From assembly GCF_009208555.1 (NCBI RefSeq), contig NZ_WFLI01000003.1, positions 62,001 through 126,000 of the forward strand: 64,000 bases of DNA. Reading direction: 5' to 3'. Origin of the DNA: Janthinobacterium violaceinigrum (GTDB taxonomy: Bacteria; Pseudomonadota; Gammaproteobacteria; Burkholderiales; Burkholderiaceae_D). Shown here piece after piece: positions 8,407 through 14,836 of this stretch. The stretch's first letter is position 1. Each line of letters opens with the position of its first letter. Below the pieces are notes generated by a model. It saw only the letters and a list, made by a program, of their open reading frames with translations, ran no database searches and was not told the origin of the DNA. The translations under genes were made by a program, and so were the position numbers.

Positions 8407-8477
8407 TGGCGCCCCTGCCGAGAATCGAACTCGGCCAGTTCCGGCCCTTGCTGTCCGGCCCTGAGCCACTCCGGGGC
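8407..8477 (-). ncRNA. tRNA-like element lacking a normal D and anticodon arm
   Basis: The minus strand carries a 7-bp acceptor stem with one mismatch (GCCCCGG with CAGGGGC), an encoded discriminator and CCA end (GCCA), and a perfect T-arm (CCGAG, loop TTCGATT, CTCGG). Only 36 nt separate acceptor and T-arm instead of about 41, and no 7-nt anticodon loop with U33 can be drawn. Instead the middle folds as one hairpin (CAG, GG/AA mismatch, CCGG). It is therefore a tRNA mimic or decayed tRNA rather than a decoding tRNA. It sits in the early leftward transcript and could be an RNase P/RNase Z processing site. Confidence 0.55.
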
Positions 8478-8722
8478 TTTCATTCCTGCGTACGCCAGGA
8501 ATCGCGGCACCACAAAAAAGCGGGTCGGGCTTGATACCGACTCGGTGAAGGTCGCGGTTCGCGAGCGCCCAGCCTGGTTCGGGATTCATCGCTGTCCCGA
8601 GGGTGTCGTCTGCCTGCGCAACATCAGCGCGTGTCCATCCACGCCGCCGCTTTTGTGTAGTTCCTGCGCTCGCCTGGCGCAGGGCAGGGGCGGCGGCCTG
8701 GGCGACAGGCCGCGCAGGTAAA
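8478..8722 (-). other. 245-bp stretch without a supported gene, GC-rich with hairpins
   Basis: No reading frame here has both a ribosome site and protein-like composition. The minus strand can form several short GC hairpins, for example GGCCTG with CAGGCC near 8690-8715 and an inverted repeat of TTCCTGGCG/ACGCAGGAA near 8484-8500. It lies between two small early genes and directly upstream of the tRNA-like element, so it could be part of a structured transcript leader. Nothing more can be said. Confidence 0.4.
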
Positions 8723-8902
8723 TCAGGCTGCCGTCACCTGCGAAGGGCGGAAGCGCTGGCTTTGCGTCGAGCCATCCAGCAGCACCTCCAAGAAGTCGCC
8801 GCGAGCGCCCGGGTGCGTCTTCACGAACTTGCCCGGGCGCGGCAGCGGCTCGGTTTTCGTACCCTTCACATTCACCTTCTGATCTTTTTTGAAATTCGAC
8901 AT
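8723..8902 (-). CDS. Small basic phage protein, 59 aa
   Basis: Found by reading the minus strand: ATG at 8902 with an AAAGGA ribosome site, stop at 8723. The protein starts MSNFKKDQKVNVKG and has an SH3-like beta pattern (KVNVKG, FLEVLLDG, QRFRPSQV), reminiscent of small phage proteins with KOW/SH3-type barrels. Basic and cytoplasmic. Early operon; function unknown. Confidence 0.6.
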   Translation of the reverse strand: MSNFKKDQKVNVKGTKTEPLPRPGKFVKTHPGARGDFLEVLLDGSTQSQRFRPSQVTAA

Positions 8903-9029
8903 GCTTTATTTCCTTTAAGGTTGGTTGTGGCGCCGGGCTTCCCCGGGCGCCTGATCCTCACGAAGATCAATCGGGGCATGCTGATCCCACAGGGCATTTA
9001 TCCGGCCCGCCGGCCTGTCCCGCCTTGAA

Positions 9030-9296
9030 CTACGGCGCGGGCGACCGCTGATCTTGTTTGGCCAGCTCGACCAAGTGGCCGAGCTCTTTGCCGTAGAAGG
9101 TGCTGCAGGGAGAGGCCATACGTGCATCCGTCAGGGCCATGGCATGCGCCACACATTTGTTGCGGGCGCGGACCTTGTTGCGGTACGTGCCGTCCGTGAA
9201 ACGAATCGTCACGTCGAAGTGAAAACGCGGGTCCGGCGCATGGCGCTGTGCCAGCTCGGCTTGTAGTTGGGCGGCGTCGTGGTCACGGGCGCTCAT
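9030..9296 (-). CDS. Hypothetical phage protein, 88 aa
   Basis: ATG at 9296, 5 nt after the TAA of the 29-aa ORF. Contains a beta-rich core (RFHFDVTIRFTDGTYRNKV) and a helical end (KELGHLVELAKQDQ), with two cysteines. Not recognised. It is the second gene of the leftward operon. Confidence 0.6.
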   Translation of the reverse strand: MSARDHDAAQLQAELAQRHAPDPRFHFDVTIRFTDGTYRNKVRARNKCVAHAMALTDARMASPCSTFYGKELGHLVELAKQDQRSPAP

Positions 9297-9301
9297 GGCA
9301 A

Positions 9302-9391
9302 TTACCCGCGCGCTTCGACGTGCACCACCGGCAATACTTCGCCGGCGGCAATCAGGGCTGCTTCAAGGGCTTTCAGTTCGGCTGGGGACAT
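9302..9391 (-). CDS. 29-aa leader-like ORF, first gene after the leftward promoter
   Basis: ATG at 9391 has a GGAGCG ribosome site at 6 nt and is the first start codon downstream of the leftward promoter at 9425-9454 (34 nt away). It encodes MSPAELKALEAALIAAGEVL and nine further residues. Either a very small early protein or a short leader that sets translation of the gene at 9296. No known family. Confidence 0.45.
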   Translation of the reverse strand: MSPAELKALEAALIAAGEVLPVVHVEARG

Positions 9392-9424
9392 GGTTCGCTC
9401 CGATGGTTGCTGTTCGATAAGCGT

Positions 9425-9454
9425 ATTAAACACCATGTTTATAAACAGAGTCAA
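9425..9454 (-). promoter_or_regulatory. Leftward early promoter (PL-like) with palindromic operator
   Basis: On the minus strand, -35 TTGACT (9454-9449) and -10 TTTAAT (9430-9425) are 18 bp apart. The spacer holds the perfect palindrome TGTTTATAAACA at 9436-9447, the probable repressor operator. The whole element is repeated, inverted, at 11352-11380. It should drive the recombination operon that runs to base 1 and beyond. Confidence 0.78.
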
Positions 9455-9620
9455 ACGTTTTGTTTAACTTATGGAGATTTTTGTTTGGTTGAGCTCACGA
9501 GGGCTTTGCTGTTCTGGTGTGTGATCTGACGAACTACAGGTGTGCTAGTGGAGTCGGGAGAGTAGGAGAGTTGTGATTGCTCTACCCAACTTGACTGCTT
9601 CAATCGCAAAATTTTACGGC

Positions 9621-9647
9621 GAAAAAAAGCCCGCATGTAGCGGGCTT
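9621..9647 (-). terminator. Rho-independent terminator after the secreted-protein gene
   Basis: Perfect 8-bp stem AAGCCCGC/GCGGGCTT with 5-nt loop, followed on the minus strand by a run of T (the A run at 9622-9628 on the plus strand). It ends the transcript of the 9675-10529 gene before the PL region. Confidence 0.85.
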
Positions 9648-9674
9648 CTTGAGATGTGGAAAAGGGAGAGTGGT

Positions 9675-10529
9675 CTACAAAGGCTCTTTCGCGAAAATCT
9701 TCCCAGTCTTAGTGTTGTACACCCAAACTTGGGATAAGGTAGTTACGATTGATGGTCCTGACATTGAGATCTCTGTCGGGCTGTCCATAGTCGCTTTCAT
9801 GTATTCGCTGTATCGCACAATGTATGGTGCGCTAAGGTTTGTAATGTATAGGATGCCAATGTTTTCTTTGCTATCCCTGGCAAGTTCGGGGGCAACTTTA
9901 AAAGAAAAGTCCGAGGGAATGTGAGTGGACTTTGCTATAGAATTTACGTTGGAAAACGTGATGCCACAAACCAAATAAGTAAAGCTATTTACTTCAATTT
10001 TTTTTCCATAACCATTTTCAGCCACGTAGCTTCTCGAATCAGACAAATCTTTGATGATCGGTGCTGAGGAGTAAAAACTTTCACCAATACGAACTGATTG
10101 AGATCCGTGTGAAACTATCTTAACCGTCATGGTTTCGGTGTCGGCGTCATACTTTGGTAAAAGTAGTGGCCTTGCCGGTGAGAATGCGAGAGTACTCGTT
10201 CCTTTAAGTTTTCCATATAATGGGCTATCTTTGACGAACTCAATACGCTCTGCGAAAGCCTTTGAACTCTCGAATTCGTCCTTCTCTAACTTGATATTGC
10301 CGAGAGGTCTTACAATGTCGGCGCAGCTGTGGCCGTGATAATTGGCTGGCAACGATTCAACGCTTATATCAAAGGGATTTGGATCGTAATTGATTGAATC
10401 CTCCGCAGTCTTGCTAGATTGTTTCGCTTGTTGCTTCTTGGCAGCTACTTTTGATTTTGGCGCATCTTGCGCTTGCAGGCAATGATGGAATCCGCCTAGA
10501 ACTACTAATGCAAAAACTACTTTTTTCAT
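9675..10529 (-). CDS. Secreted hypothetical protein beside the repressor, 284 aa
   Basis: Starts with a typical signal peptide (MKKVVFALVVLGG, cleavage probably after LQA) followed by a Lys/Gln-rich linker. The mature part, about 260 residues, is not recognised; it is mixed alpha/beta with two or three cysteines and would be exported to the periplasm. Start is the ATG at 10529 (an in-frame TTG lies at 10535). Base composition is more AT-rich than the neighbouring phage genes. It lies downstream of the repressor on the same strand and has its own terminator, the arrangement expected for a lysogenic-conversion gene expressed from the prophage. Confidence 0.68.
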   Translation of the reverse strand: MKKVVFALVVLGGFHHCLQAQDAPKSKVAAKKQQAKQSSKTAEDSINYDPNPFDISVESLPANYHGHSCADIVRPLGNIKLEKDEFESSKAFAERIEFVKDSPLYGKLKGTSTLAFSPARPLLLPKYDADTETMTVKIVSHGSQSVRIGESFYSSAPIIKDLSDSRSYVAENGYGKKIEVNSFTYLVCGITFSNVNSIAKSTHIPSDFSFKVAPELARDSKENIGILYITNLSAPYIVRYSEYMKATMDSPTEISMSGPSIVTTLSQVWVYNTKTGKIFAKEPL

Positions 10530-10597
10530 AATCAAGATTTCAGTTGTGATTTTAGATTATTTAATTTTGGTGTGGGCTAATCCTGAGATCGCAGTAA

Positions 10598-11296
10598 CTA
10601 GATTTTATCTCCTTCACGTCTTACTACTCGACCGATGATAATGCACTCGCCATTTCGGCACATTTTTCTATGATATTTTCTTTGGTCTGCATTATCTGAA
10701 GTTAGCCACCATTCACCAATGTCGCGTGATAATCTCTTTACAACAGCTTCACCCTCATAATTTACAGCAAAAACAACGCCGTCCACGGGTTTCTGATCTT
10801 CTGTGTTGATAATGACAATGTCGCCTTCATGCAGAGAAGGCTCCATACTTTCCCCTTTTACCTTAATTGCTATTAGCTTGCTTGGTACGAATTTATGCTT
10901 TGCTATCCATCGAGGGTCAAGGGGAATGGTTCCTCCATCGTCAAATTCCGGATCGGCTTGAAAGCCAGTTACCCCGGCAGACAAACGAAGCTTGACTTTT
11001 TTGATATGAACAAAATTGGTATTGTCTCGATCTGCCTGTTCAACACGCATTGAACCTGACACGTTGGCAGGTTCAATAGTCGTCAAGGACATAGGTCCAA
11101 CACCACTCTCCAGCCAACTGGCTGAGCAGCCAAGTACTGTTTGAGCATTTATCAGGCCAGCTTTTGAAATTCCTCTTGCTTCCCAGTTGTTTATCACCTG
11201 GGCGGATACGTTCAGGGCGCGCGCGACTTCCGCTTGACTATGAAGATTTTTGAGTGCTTCTGCTGCCTCGTAGAGGCGGGTCATCTGTATGTTCAT
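10598..11296 (-). CDS. LexA/CI-type prophage repressor, S24 peptidase
   Basis: 232 aa. An N-terminal helix-turn-helix (residues about 19-40, SQAEVARALNVSAQVINNWE) is followed by an S24 autopeptidase domain with Ser150 (KGESMEPSLHEGDIVII) and Lys187 (AVVKRL). The expected cleavage bond is Ala107-Gly108 (LSAGV). It should bind the palindromes at 9436-9447 and 11358-11369 and keep both early promoters silent until RecA filament stimulates self-cleavage. Transcribed divergently from the Cro-like gene. An ATG at 11284 is an alternative start. Confidence 0.9.
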   Translation of the reverse strand: MNIQMTRLYEAAEALKNLHSQAEVARALNVSAQVINNWEARGISKAGLINAQTVLGCSASWLESGVGPMSLTTIEPANVSGSMRVEQADRDNTNFVHIKKVKLRLSAGVTGFQADPEFDDGGTIPLDPRWIAKHKFVPSKLIAIKVKGESMEPSLHEGDIVIINTEDQKPVDGVVFAVNYEGEAVVKRLSRDIGEWWLTSDNADQRKYHRKMCRNGECIIIGRVVRREGDKI

Positions 11297-11351
11297 GCGC
11301 GATTTTCCCGTTAACTAAACAAAATGTGTTACACGCAACGTTTAAATTTGT

Positions 11352-11380
11352 TTGACTTGTTTATAAACATAGTGTTTAAT
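11352..11380 (+). promoter_or_regulatory. Rightward early promoter (PR-like) with palindromic operator
   Basis: TTGACT (11352-11357) and TTTAAT (11375-11380) are spaced by 17 bp, and the spacer begins with the palindrome TGTTTATAAACA (11358-11369). Sequence identity with the leftward promoter continues beyond the -10 and -35 boxes. It lies between the divergent repressor and Cro-like genes and should start the rightward replication transcript. Confidence 0.82.
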
Positions 11381-11411
11381 GCTTTCATCTTCACCAGTGA
11401 ACTCATACACG

Positions 11412-11654
11412 ATGAACAACGACAAAAAGCAAATTACAGAGCTTGGCGGTCCAACAAAGCTGGCCGAACTGCTGGGCTATGCGAAGCAAGGCGGGGTTCA
11501 GCGCGTCCAAAACTGGACGGTTCGGGGAATTCCCTCCAAGGTGAGGTTGGATCATCCTGAGATATTTGCCGCTGCATTGCGTTTAAGTGCCAAGTCCACC
11601 CAAGCCTCAATACAGCAGACCGAATCGCGCAAAGACGTGGGCGCCAAGCCATGA
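11412..11654 (+). CDS. Cro-like DNA-binding protein, 80 aa
   Basis: First gene of the rightward operon, divergent from the repressor. The ATG at 11412 (MNNDKKQITELGG) is 32 nt downstream of the -10 box, so the protein does not start at the earlier in-frame TTG. Residues about 11-45 (PTKLAELLGYAKQ, VQRVQNWTVRGIPSKVRL) form a Cro/YdaS-type helix-turn-helix. Expected to bind the same operators as the repressor and favour lytic growth. Its stop overlaps the next ATG. Confidence 0.82.
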   Translation: MNNDKKQITELGGPTKLAELLGYAKQGGVQRVQNWTVRGIPSKVRLDHPEIFAAALRLSAKSTQASIQQTESRKDVGAKP

Positions 11655-11788
11655 TCCGCCTTGTCCCCATTTACCCGCCGCGCCCCGCGGCCGGTATCGT
11701 CCGTATCCCGCTGCTCGAACCGCACCAGCTTCCGCCTGGCGTGCCGCTCGAGGAGTGTGCATCGCCAGCAAGCGAGCGCCCACCGTAA
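11651..11788 (+). CDS. Small proline-rich ORF, 45 aa
   Basis: The ATG at 11651 overlaps the Cro-like gene stop (ATGA), then runs 45 codons to TAA. The product is rich in proline and begins MIRLVPIYPPRPAAGIVRIP. No family. The coupling is the main evidence for expression; it may simply be a leader between the first two operon genes. Confidence 0.45.
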   Translation: MIRLVPIYPPRPAAGIVRIPLLEPHQLPPGVPLEECASPASERPP

Positions 11789-11858
11789 AACAGCACCACG
11801 CACCGACCTGCATTTCGCTGTACCCAAACCCTGTAACACCGACCACCAGGAGAAAACC

Positions 11859-12149
11859 ATGAAACAGAAGCAAAAACGCACTGCGCTCGTCAAGGGCTAC
11901 ATCACCGACGAGAACAAGGATGCCTTGCAAGCCGCATGTACTGCGATGCGCAAGACCGTCAGCGACGTGCTGAACGAATGCACGATCGTGATCATCCGCA
12001 ATCACCTGGACGCCAGGCCGAAACGGAATGATACGCCGCCGTTTTCCAGCGGGGCTAGGCCCAGATCAGGAAATAACAGGGCCCAGATTATGCCGGCATC
12101 GCGCCCGTGCTTCGGTGTCGTCCCGCGCGTCGTGCGGATGCGGGTTTAA
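11859..12149 (+). CDS. Putative ribbon-helix-helix regulator, 96 aa
   Basis: ATG at 11859 follows an AGGAG site at a good distance. Residues about 8-50 (TALVKGYITDEN, LQAACTAMRKTVSDVLNECT) have the strand-helix-helix pattern of Arc/MetJ-type DNA-binding proteins, though this is a weak match by eye. The basic C-terminal tail (about 45 residues) looks disordered. By position it may be an early regulator analogous to CII or CIII region genes. Confidence 0.55.
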   Translation: MKQKQKRTALVKGYITDENKDALQAACTAMRKTVSDVLNECTIVIIRNHLDARPKRNDTPPFSSGARPRSGNNRAQIMPASRPCFGVVPRVVRMRV

Positions 12150-12166
12150 CGGCATGGAGGCAGCTA

Positions 12167-12382
12167 TTGAATAAACAAGCCGAGGTCACGACCGAGGAAA
12201 AGGAGCTGGTTTTCCAGCGTTCGATGATCTACCGCCAGGCCGAGAAAGACCTGCAGGGCGCCAAGGACGGGGAGGGCGAGGCAAGCGCGAAGGCCGCGCA
12301 CAAGGAAGCGCGCCAGAAATGGCGCGATGCCACCGACAGGGTGGCGAAGAAATACGAGGTGCCGCGGTGCGAGCCTCCATAA
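12167..12382 (+). CDS. Small charged phage protein, TTG start, 71 aa
   Basis: TTG at 12167 is preceded by GGAGG at 6 nt, a strong reason to prefer it over the upstream in-frame ATG at 12107 that overlaps the previous gene. The protein is a highly charged helix (TTEEKELVFQRSMIYRQAEK), probably coiled coil. No family recognised. Early rightward operon. Confidence 0.6.
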   Translation: MNKQAEVTTEEKELVFQRSMIYRQAEKDLQGAKDGEGEASAKAAHKEARQKWRDATDRVAKKYEVPRCEPP

Positions 12383-12458
12383 CGGATCCGTATCCGACAA
12401 CTACAGCATCGCATGGCCGGAAACAGCCACTTTAATCACCATCAATTAGGAATATGAC

Positions 12459-12722
12459 ATGACGCAAACAACTGCAATTACGCCGTATCGCTCGCTGGAC
12501 AACGCTGCTGGCAACAACGAGCTGCTCGACACGCTGCTGGCCAAAGGCCCAAAGAACGACGCCGCCTTGGCCCGCGCGCTGGAAGTGGCGCCGCCAGTGA
12601 TCTCGAAGATCCGCCACGGCCGCCTGCCAATCGGCGCCTCGCTGCTTATCCGCATGCACGAGGTCTTCGACGTGTCGATCCGCGAGCTCAAACGCATCGC
12701 GCGCGCCGAGGTGGCAGCTTGA
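12459..12722 (+). CDS. Putative CII-like/XRE helix-turn-helix protein, 87 aa
   Basis: ATG at 12459 with a TAGGA ribosome site. Residues about 30-60 (NDAALARALEVAPPVISKIR, GRLPIGASLLIRMHE) form a Cro/CI-type helix-turn-helix; the C-terminus is helical. Proteins of this size and place, between cro and the replication genes, are often CII-type activators or secondary repressors, but nothing here separates the two. The next gene starts in a TTGA overlap. Confidence 0.72.
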   Translation: MTQTTAITPYRSLDNAAGNNELLDTLLAKGPKNDAALARALEVAPPVISKIRHGRLPIGASLLIRMHEVFDVSIRELKRIARAEVAA

Positions 12723-12883
12723 CCTGGACGACCATGCAGTCGGGAGGCGGCACGCCGACGCAGGTCGAGCAGGGCGCCCAGCAGCAAGAGCACGTCGAGC
12801 GCGAGCTGCCGGTCGACCCCGGCCACGTGCGGACGCGCCAGCACTACGAAGCAATGCTGCAGGAACTGCAAGGCCAGAAATGA
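12719..12883 (+). CDS. Small Gln/Glu-rich ORF, 54 aa
   Basis: A TTG at 12719 overlaps the previous stop (TTGA), and an in-frame ATG follows at 12734. Product ends in HVRTRQHYEAMLQELQGQK. Helical and charged; no family. Followed at once by a hairpin at 12887-12908, so it ends the first part of the rightward operon. Confidence 0.5.
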   Translation: MTWTTMQSGGGTPTQVEQGAQQQEHVERELPVDPGHVRTRQHYEAMLQELQGQK

Positions 12884-12886
12884 AAA

Positions 12887-12908
12887 AAGCCCGCTGGCAG
12901 GCGGGCTT
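12887..12908. terminator. Hairpin AAGCCCGC/GCGGGCTT, terminator-like
   Basis: Perfect 8-bp stem with 6-nt loop. On the plus strand only CCTT follows, so termination rightward would be weak; on the minus strand an A/T run gives a proper terminator. It may act as an attenuator (tR1-like) of the early rightward transcript. Its stem is the same 8 bp as that of the terminator at 9627-9647. Confidence 0.6.
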
Positions 12909-12940
12909 CCTTGAAACAACAAAAATTCGCGAAAGAATTT

Positions 12941-13699
12941 ATGACCGGAATTGTACAACACAAAGGCATCACGATAGCGAATACGCTGATTGCGGTCGAT
13001 AATGAGGGCCGCTTTTGCCTCAACGACCTTCACAAGGCTGCTGGCGCGGAAAGTCGCCATCAGCCTGCATTCTTCTTCCGCCGTCCGGAAATCCAGGAGC
13101 TGGAAGCGGAAATAAACTCTGCGCCGGCGCAGAGTTTGCCAACCTTCACCACCCAGGGCCGCAACGGAGGCACCTACGTCTGCAAGGAGCTGGTCTACGC
13201 CTACGCCATGTGGATCAGTCCCAAGTTTCACCTGGAAGTCATCCGCACCTTCGACGCGGTGGCCACCGGCCCGGCGCCGGTCGCTGCGCCGAAGCCCAGC
13301 GCAATCTCGCCCGCCAAGGAATTCCGCGCCATCTTCGGCATTGCGCGCCTGATCGGCCTCGACAAGAATGCCGCAGCAATTAGCGCAAACCAAGGCACGG
13401 CCGCCCTGACCGGCGTCAACATGCTGCAGTTGATGGAGCGCACGCACCTGGCCACGCCCAGCCAGGAGATTTACTACACGCCGACGGAGCTGGGTAGCCG
13501 CTTCGTCAAGAGCGGCAAAGCGTTCAACCAGCTGCTGGTACAGGCTGGCCTGCAAGAGAACATCGCCGGCCATTGGGTGCCGACGGAGAAGGGGCGCGCC
13601 CATGCCTTCGTGGCGGACACCGGCAAGGCGCACTCGAGCGGCACGCCCATCCAGCAAGTGAAGTGGCGCGATTCCGTCTTGGCGGAGGTGGCATTGTGA
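12941..13699 (+). CDS. KilA-N domain protein, 252 aa
   Basis: Residues about 5-110 match the KilA-N DNA-binding domain (IANTLIAVDNEGRFCLNDLH, AESRHQPAFFFRRPEI, GRNGGTYVCKELVYAYAMWI, SPKFHLEVIRTF). KilA-N proteins act as phage antirepressors or regulators. The C-terminal half (EFRAIFGIARLIGLDKNAA, YYTPTELGSRF, GLQENIAGHWVPTEKG) resembles the winged-helix region of phage antirepressor-type proteins. Start taken as ATG 12941; a TTG at 12911 within the preceding hairpin region is less likely. Expected to influence the lysogeny decision. Confidence 0.85.
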   Translation: MTGIVQHKGITIANTLIAVDNEGRFCLNDLHKAAGAESRHQPAFFFRRPEIQELEAEINSAPAQSLPTFTTQGRNGGTYVCKELVYAYAMWISPKFHLEVIRTFDAVATGPAPVAAPKPSAISPAKEFRAIFGIARLIGLDKNAAAISANQGTAALTGVNMLQLMERTHLATPSQEIYYTPTELGSRFVKSGKAFNQLLVQAGLQENIAGHWVPTEKGRAHAFVADTGKAHSSGTPIQQVKWRDSVLAEVAL

Positions 13700-14100
13700 C
13701 TGGCCAAGCTGACGATCGCGCGCGCCCGACTTTTGGCGTAAATAAGACGAAACGCCGCCGTTCTGGCATCACGCTCCCGAAACAAGGCTCCCGCTCGTAC
13801 GCGTTGCTGCAGGCGATGCTGGCCGGGCCTGGCACCTTCTACCAAATCTGCGAGCGCGCTGGCTTCGATATTGAAGAGGCGGGCATGGAGCACCGCCTGC
13901 GCATGATCTTCTCGCGCTTCATCCAGGGCAATGTTCGCCTGGTGGGTATTCGCTACGTGCTGAAAGACGCTGCGCGCGCGGCGCTGCTGGGCGCCGAGCC
14001 CGAACAGGCTGGCCAGGTGGCCGCGCCACACTTTCGTGGCACGGTGGGCGCCATGCCTGTCGTGGTCGTTCGCCGGCCAGCTGCCGAGGTGCGCCCATGA
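13696..14100 (+). CDS. Phage protein, GTG start, 134 aa
   Basis: GTG at 13696 overlaps the KilA-N stop (GTGA). The first 35 residues are basic; residues about 40-100 (YALLQAMLAGPGTFYQICER, HRLRMIFSRFIQGNVRLVGI) resemble a winged helix-turn-helix. Possibly a DNA-binding early regulator, not recognised further. Its stop overlaps an ATG at 14097 that no longer leads into a plausible gene, because a minus-strand cargo gene follows. Confidence 0.65.
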   Translation: MTGQADDRARPTFGVNKTKRRRSGITLPKQGSRSYALLQAMLAGPGTFYQICERAGFDIEEAGMEHRLRMIFSRFIQGNVRLVGIRYVLKDAARAALLGAEPEQAGQVAAPHFRGTVGAMPVVVVRRPAAEVRP

Positions 14101-14195
14101 AGCGCGATACCGACTACTTTGTCTCCAGTGTTTGTCGCGTAAGGCGATTTGTCGCGTCCAGCAGAGGACCTGCGGGCTGGAAAGTCAAATCATTA

Positions 14196-14801
14196 TCAAT
14201 TGGAAATCTCTTCGACCCCCTGATTAAAGATATTGAGTGCATCGATACCTCCGTCTCGATGCGCCTCGCAATATGCAATTTGAAAGGTGGGGTCAAAGGC
14301 GGGGAATGTCTCTTTTTCCCAATCCTCGCCAAGAAGCAGGAAATGATGAAGCGAGTCAATCATGCAATGAAGACCGTTCGCCATTTTGTAGCCGCCCAGC
14401 TCATGAGCAGGAACCATTTCCAACGTGCTTTTGCATTGTCGCAGGGCTGGACCAACAACAGTCCAAGTGAGATGAAATTTTCTGTTGTCACCAGCATTGG
14501 CTGCGCGAGTAAGGCTTGTAGTGCACTCCTGCAATCGTTCGCTTGCACGTACAACAAGAGCAGAAACTGCTGCCGCCCGACGCGCCATTACCCGAACGTC
14601 AGCTTCAGCAAGAAGTTTAGCGGAGTGTGCATTTTGCCTACTCATCACAAAAATCGCTACTCCCAATGCGGCAATCGAACCTATGGCCTGCACCCAACCG
14701 GACCAATCGGACTTCGTGAGCTGATAGTGATTGCCAAGTATGACTATGTCAACGACTCCAAAAATTCCCAGAAGTGCGACGGTGAGGTAGGGGTATTTCA
14801 T
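14196..14801 (-). CDS. Membrane protein of a three-member cargo family, copy A, 201 aa
   Basis: Two N-terminal membrane helices (PYLTVALLGIFGVVDIVIL and the segment GWVQAIGSIAALGVAIFVM) are followed by about 145 mostly helical residues that should be cytoplasmic, including ELGGYKMANGLHCMIDSL. The same plan, with recognisable GW-x-QA-x-GS and YKMA-x-G motifs, recurs at 17695-18336 and 19748-20398. The gene lies antisense inside the rightward operon, directly before the cytosine methyltransferase, and is AT-richer than its neighbours. This is the usual form of an independently expressed cargo gene. A role in superinfection exclusion or defence is an inference. Confidence 0.72.
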   Translation of the reverse strand: MKYPYLTVALLGIFGVVDIVILGNHYQLTKSDWSGWVQAIGSIAALGVAIFVMSRQNAHSAKLLAEADVRVMARRAAAVSALVVRASERLQECTTSLTRAANAGDNRKFHLTWTVVGPALRQCKSTLEMVPAHELGGYKMANGLHCMIDSLHHFLLLGEDWEKETFPAFDPTFQIAYCEAHRDGGIDALNIFNQGVEEISN

Positions 14802-14836
14802 GCGCTTGCCGAAAGTTGTTTGAAAGGAATCTTAGC

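Noticed and set aside
8407..8477. Calling the element a functional decoding tRNA
   Set aside because: No 7-nt anticodon loop with U33 and no standard D-arm can be drawn, and it is about 5 nt short between acceptor and T-arm.
12446..13657. 403-codon minus-strand frame opposite the KilA-N gene
   Set aside because: Shadow of KilA-N and the HTH gene; no recognisable domain and it would span a hairpin and three convincing plus-strand genes.
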